Assembly (NCBI RefSeq): GCF_050947335.1
Contig: NC_134993.1
Coordinates: 12,462,001-12,526,000 of the forward strand
DNA from: Megachile rotundata
Taxonomy: Eukaryota; Arthropoda; Insecta; Hymenoptera; Megachilidae
DNA: 64,000 bases
Reading direction: 5' to 3'
Of this stretch, positions 58,657 to 64,000 are shown piece after piece. The notes beneath the pieces were generated by a model. That model was not told where the DNA came from. It saw only the letters and a program-made list of their open reading frames with translations, and ran no database searches. How positions within the stretch are numbered: position 1 is the first letter of the stretch; each line of letters starts with the position of its first letter. The position numbers were made by a program, and so were the translations under genes.

Positions 58657-61600
58657 TTAGCTTTCATCGTACAGTGGAGTACCGTCTCCGCTAAGAGACA
58701 TACTCCGAGGACTAGAATTGGTGTGCGGAGTACCCCGAGGAGACTTGTAAGATGGCGTCCTCGTTGAAGTTCTGTTTCGTGGCGTTGTCTTCCCAACCGA
58801 CTCTTCATAATTTCGTGGAGTCTTTCTGCACTCGTCGTATCTCGGAGTGGAGCCGCTGAAGAAACCACGAAAATTAAAAATCAAACGAAATATTTTTTAT
58901 CAGTAAAAAGATACTTACGACATACGGGGCCCGCTTTTTAACCGTGCCCACGCTTCAGCCGCCTTTTTCCAGTCCGTAGGATCTCCAGACGTGGACATTG
59001 GAGGCGTAGGTCTGTGCGAAGGAGTTGATCTGTGGTGACCCGGCGTGGTCACCGCTGAAGGAGGAGGCGGATGAATGAACGGACCCTGCTGATGACTAGG
59101 TGTCTGCTGTCCGTATCTGGGAGTAGGCTGACCGTGATGCGGAGTGTGATGCGGTGTCTGATACGGTGTCATGAAGGGTGTCTGACCGGAAGGAGTGTAC
59201 GGTGTGTTAGGATACGTGTGAACTCCACCGTAACCAGTTGCGCTCGCAGTTCCTGGAGTGTGCGGAGGATAGTGGTGGGGTGTTTGATTCGCCACTTGCG
59301 ATAAGGAGTGTAACATATGATGAGGAAGATTCTGAGCCACCCTCTGTATAGCTTCTTGATTCATTCCTGCAATGTTAACATGAAGTATTACTTCACATAC
59401 TTCAGTATTACAAGGTTTAAGCAGGAAAACTGTTTACTTACCGCTCACTGCACCTGGTGTGGTATGGTAAGGAGTTCTGGAAGTCATCACACCTCTCGGA
59501 GTACTGGGAGTAGACTGCCCAGGTACCGGGTCGCGGAAGTGTTCTTTGAACCATCTGAACAGATCATTCACTCGGCCGAACATTTGTCCTCTGAATCGGA
59601 ATCCTTCTGGCGACACCGTCACGTACTCGTGTCGACAGCGAGTCCGGGGAAGATATGACAGCAGAAATTTACCCGGATAATTCTAAACAAGAAACATACA
59701 TCAGATACTCTAATCAAGACTAAGCATTTGAACAGACAAATGCATACTTTTGCAGCGGATATTATGTACGGTATTCCTCCAGGGTTCTCCTTCTTCTGTT
59801 CCTTCAGTATCTCCTCCGCTTTATCCTTGATACCCTCCACCGTCGGCTTGTAGTATTTAAAGTCCAATAACTCCAAAGCGTACGCAGCCATCGGATTGAC
59901 GTGCCTCGCGATGATTTCGTCCAGGTCCTCGAACTCCTCGTTTCCGATCCAAAGACTTTGCCCCAAAGAGAAGGCGTTCTCTTTGCCCTCCTCTCTAACG
60001 TCTATGTGCTGGTAAATCTGATCGGTTACTTTCCAGGTGACCGTCAAATGGTCCGCGCCTTTGCTGCTGGGTCTGACTATCGCTTCTCCTTGTTTCATGC
60101 TCTGCATCAGCTTCTCGGCTTCCGCGAAACTGATGTTGTGGAAAGAGGGGTGCACGATGACTCGCTTCACGTATGTCTGACGTTGCTTCGCCTTCTTCGC
60201 GTCCTCCTCGACTTTTGCGTCTTTCTGTTCTGCGTCTGTGTCGTAGAACGGGTCCCTCTGTGGCCTGAAAACAAACCAAGTGAGCTGACTGGAATAGAAG
60301 AAAGAAGAAGCTTAAAAACCTCTACTAATAATTTATATACCTCCACTCATGATTCTTATCCGCAAGGTCACTGCTCTTGCTGGTGCATTCCACGCTGAAT
60401 CGTTCCACCTCAATCTTTATTATGCGACAATGAATTATTTGCCCTATGCTCACTCTCTCCTCAGGATTAGCAACGTGTCTGTCCGACAAATTCTTTATGT
60501 GTATATACCCCGATATTCCGTTGTCCAGTCTCAGCCTAACGCCAGTCGCTTTACCAGGACACGCTCCAGCGTCAAAATGGTTCCACACTTCAGACAGTTC
60601 AGGGAAATCGTTCTTCAAACAGAAGGGACATTGCCACAAGCCCGTTTCGTCGTTCCTGACAGGGTTAGCCTGGTCCAGTTGATCGCCCTGCGGCTTCCTA
60701 TGACTAATTCCTACAACCGTAGCCAGTACTAGCTTTCCTATGTAAAACGTCTCCGGCGTCTCCTTCGTTAGGATGTCAAACAACCTCTCCGCACTAGGCG
60801 ACTGATACGGCACGCGCAGGTCCTTGTATCTACAGTTCAACTCCGCTCTAATGTCGTACAACGTAACGCATTTATTGCCAAAGCCTTGTCTCTCGAGCTC
60901 CTCCGCGAACGCGTCCAGATCCAGGTCCTTCAAACGTTCCGGTGACTCGAGGATCTCCTCGAGAGCGCCTGCGGGGTTCGCGTCCTCGTCGTCGTACTCC
61001 AACGCGTCGACCGCCATCTTCCTCGCCCACTCGTACGTTTCTGGATGCACTCTGGAGCCGTCGAGGACCTCCACGTACGCCTCAGTGCTGTCTCCCAGGC
61101 TGTTGGTGTCTATCTTGATGAAACCCGCGCAGTTGATGAACACCTTAGGCCCCATGTGACACGCGGTCACCAGCTGCGTCCTGTTCTCCAGTCTCTGATT
61201 AGTCTGCTTCAGCATCTTGATCAGCGCCTGACCCTTTCTCGGCCCTAACCCGCAGACGAACTGCACCAGGTTCCCGCAGTAAGCTTGCTGCACCGCCTTG
61301 TTGACGTCGACGCCTACCTCGTTCACGCGGTTCACGAATTCCAGGTAGATGTTATCCAAGAGCTCCTCCTTCGGCAGCTGATCTTGCAGGCGGTGGTACT
61401 TCAGGCATAAGACTTCTTCATCCGCAGTGCATAGTTGCGAGAATTCTACCAATGGATCCTGCAGCCTTCTGGCCAGCGAGATAGCTTGCCGCAGAAGTTC
61501 TGGATAGTCTCGGAACTCGGAGACGCCTTTGTTGCTGTTCGAGTAGATCTTGGCAAGGTCGTTGTCGCAGATCTCTACCTGAATCGAGGGGAACTGCTCC

Positions 61601-64000
61601 TCCTCCGTCAGATTCGCTATACACTCCTTAATGTCGGCGGCTATCATCATAGCCTCTCTGGACTCACCGCCTATTACAATGACATGTGGCTTCTTTGTGG
61701 CTATGAAGTTCCGGACCGCCAATAGGTCCGCTTCTTTCATGGTCTTCTCGTCTTCTCTGTAGCTGTTCTTGCGCTTCATCAGATGAGGCAGTCGGAGGTA
61801 ATCGGTGCACTCTCCGTCGGGAGCTATTAGACATGTGAACGCAGCTTGAGAATAATCAGGAACGTACGCCAGCCCCATGACTCTCAGTCCTTTGCTGGTG
61901 TCCCATTCTTCGTCCTCCTCTTCTGGAAACTCGCAGGTGTATGGCGCAACCTTGATCCAGTTGTACATCTTACGGCAGCAGGCTCTCATCACGCATTCTT
62001 TGGCCTCTGCTATGAGGTTGGTCTTCAGTTCCTTCTTCAGGTTCGGTATGACCATGCGTGTGAGGGCTATTTCGACGCTCCCGACTCGCAGAGCGTTCCA
62101 GTCCTGGACATTCTTACTAAACTCGTCCCTGTAGTAGAGCTGCTTGGTTTCATCCACGTAATTGCTGGTCGTATTTCCCTCGATACTGTCACTCAACGTA
62201 ATTGTAATTAGTTTATCCTCCTCGGCTATGACTAAGTTCAAAAACTGATCACCTACCAGATCCCGCACGGGTTTATCTTTCAAGTACTTCATTCCATAAA
62301 TCGGATGATTCTCGTCGATCTCCTTGATGCCCTTCTTCGTTGGCTTCACAGATATTTTCGCTCTCTCCATGTACATTTCCCTCACACATTTTCTTACCAA
62401 AGGTTCGCGAGCTAATTGTATGGCTACCATTAATTGAGCTGCTTTGAGTACTTCTTCAGGAGTGGTGAAAATCTGACTGCAATGTTCGCCGGCAAGGGTC
62501 AACGGTTCTGTGGGTTCTTGGTCCACTTCGTGACGTTGGTAGTTGTCCCGTAAATTTTCAGCGAAGTGTTCTGGAGTGAGACCGAACTTCTTAGCGAGAG
62601 TGTCGAGACCCGCTCGTCTGCAGATGGAGTATGGACCTGACCGCACCGCTTGTTTCAGAGTATCGTCCGCTTCCTCTTCTTCTTCTACTTCCACTTCTTC
62701 CTCTGGCGGAGGTTCTCCGTTTTCTTCTGCATCCAGAAGTTCCTGCTTTCGCTTCTGAATCCTTGCCTCCTTCCGCGCTTCTTTTTCCTTTTTACGAACC
62801 GATTCTTGCATCGCTGGAATTTCGTGACTGTAGTACAGCATGAAATGATGGTACACGTCGTTTAATTCTTCACTAGTTTGTACGTTCTTCAGCCGTTCTA
62901 TGTCGTCGTCTTTGATCACTCGAACGTTGTCGGGCAGAGGTGCGTCAGGATTCTTCATGATCTCATCCAACTGATAGTTCCTCATTTTTTCAAATAGTTT
63001 TAGTAAGTTCTCTTTTCTCTGACGGAGTTGACACCATTTTGCGTCGAATTTGTACACCTTCCAAAGGTCATTGATATTCAGTTCAGGTAGAACGTATTCC
63101 TTTCTGTAAAAGGATATGAAAGGAACCTCGAAATGCTGGTTTCGCATGAAGTCCAGAGCCTTTTTGATTTTCCCGATTGTCTGAGGTCCTTTTCTAGCCC
63201 TTTCCTTTGCTTCGGCATTTAAATGTGCGTCTTGTATTGAAACTGTTGGCCGACAGAAAGCTTGTTTGTAGATCCATTCTGCTTCGAGATCTAATTCGTC
63301 AGAACCTTCGGCAACTGGTGTGACGGGAACGGATCGGAGCTGCATTCTTTCTGGTATATCTGTATTACGGATTTCATTGTCCATGTCAGTGAAGTGACCG
63401 CGTTTAAGTTCGCTAGGTTCATAAATTTCGAAAATGCTTTTCCTCGTAGTTTTCTTCTTTAGTTGTTTTTTTGGTCTTCTGGGCCTCTCGGCGTCCTCGT
63501 CATCCATATATTCATCTTCCTCTTCTTCTTCCTCCTCATAGTCCTCTTCACCGTATTTGCCAAATTCATCGTAATCGAAATCGACACCGAAGATATCTTG
63601 AGCCTCTTGTAACGCTGCGTCGGAGAATATTGGCTTTTTCTTTTTCCGTTTCTCAGCGATTGGTCTACCGTCGTCATCAACGATGAAATCATCCGCATCT
63701 GTATATTCTCCTTCGCTTCCTTCTTCATCAAATGTTTCCAGTTCAGGTCTGTGACTGCGCTCGCTTCTTCTTTCATCCTCCTAATACACAATTAAAATAA
63801 AAAATATTAAAGACAACAGGCAAATAATAATTGAATTATTATTCTTTATATCTATCACACTTGTACGTACCATGGTAACCTCCCTTTCCTGATAGATGTA
63901 TAAAAATAAATACAAATATTAAATATAAGTATGCTATGCAAACTATAATAAAGTAACTTACATCTCCTGAACCTTCAAAAAGCTCATTCGCGATGGCATC
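58657..64000 (-). CDS. Spt6: Transcription elongation factor / histone chaperone Spt6 (N-terminus beyond window)
   Basis: Histone chaperone travelling with RNA polymerase II. Exons, right to left: from beyond 64,000 to about 63,962 (DAIANELFEGSGD); an 18-nt microexon 63871-63888; 60341-63780, one 3.4-kb exon; 59748-60264; 59442-59682; 58919-59366; 58657-58855. All junctions are in phase. Domains: acidic N-terminus with the conserved SDAALQEAQDIFGVDFDYDEF block; HTH and YqgF-like core; HhH (CGLGPRKGQALIKMLKQTNQ); S1 domain (GVRLRLDNGISGYIHIKNLS); tandem SH2 (VKRVIVHPSFHNISFAEAEK, EAIVRPSSKG; second SH2 GKFLLSYLPR). The C-terminal region is Thr/Pro/His-rich with many TP pairs (TPHHTPHHG, TPRYGQQTPS), then DWKKAAEAWARLKSGPRM and an Arg/Ser/Thr-Pro tail ending DGTPLYDES. 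The initiator methionine is outside the window. Confidence 0.97.

Noticed and set aside
60349..63686. Many plus-strand ORFs opposite Spt6, and minus-strand ORFs opposite the chiffon last exon
   Set aside because: Shadows of long, strongly coding exons on the other strand.
1..64000. Integrated viral, transposon or bacterial-transfer genes
   Set aside because: No reverse transcriptase, transposase, integrase, capsid-like or prokaryote-type frames were seen in the window.

Overview
This is a gene-dense window of an AT-rich eukaryotic nuclear genome, almost certainly a holometabolous insect and most probably a hymenopteran (bee/wasp/ant type). The reasons are short GT-AG introns (often 60-120 nt), AT-rich intergenic DNA with local CpG-rich promoter blocks, and encoded proteins with clear insect/vertebrate orthologues (CK2alpha, Spt6, Arp6, UBA5, Shc, ACBP, ephexin, Dbf4/chiffon). 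No prokaryotic operons, CRISPR arrays, rRNA/tRNA genes or transposon coding sequences were recognised. All gene models were spliced by hand: reading frames, GT/AG sites and intron phases were checked along most junctions, but there is no transcript evidence.

Layout. 1-2.3 kb (-): MUS81 nuclease, its C-terminus at the window edge. 3.3-5.3 kb (+): Shc adaptor (PTB-SH2). 6.6-7.9 kb (+): Arp6, tail to tail with 8.1-9.7 kb (-) UBA5, the UFM1 E1. 9.7-14.4 kb: long non-coding stretch with TA/TG microsatellites, possibly 3'UTR of CK2alpha (14.4-16.3 kb, -). 18.4-21.6 kb (-): PMS1-type MutL homologue with an HMG box. 21.9-22.6 kb (-): acyl-CoA-binding protein. 22.8-35.5 kb (+): one large ephexin-type RhoGEF locus whose introns hold at least six unrelated tandem-repeat arrays. 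36.0-37.1 kb (-): p24/TMED cargo receptor. 37.9-44.9 kb (+): Dbf4/chiffon with a very long C-terminal extension. 45.6-46.4 kb (-): mitochondrial rescue factor (MTRFR/C12orf65-like) and a LYR microprotein only 28 nt apart, a probable dicistronic unit. 46.8-49.9 kb (-): coiled-coil protein, possibly moonraker-like. 51.3-52.8 kb (+): CCDC92/CCDC74-like coiled-coil protein. 54.0-58.0 kb (+): a protein with two SANTA-like domains and a CENP-C motif, i.e. a candidate insect KNL2/M18BP1. 58.7-64.0 kb (-): Spt6, its N-terminus beyond the window.

Themes. The genes are ordinary independent housekeeping and signalling units, but several touch chromosome biology: MUS81 and PMS1 (DNA repair), Dbf4 (replication kinase activator), Arp6 and Spt6 (chromatin), and the KNL2-like protein (centromere). 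The most interesting items are the KNL2-like SANTA plus CENP-C motif gene, the reconstructed long ephexin with YDDV motifs, a CRIB-like motif and repeat-filled introns, and the LYR/MTRFR dicistron.
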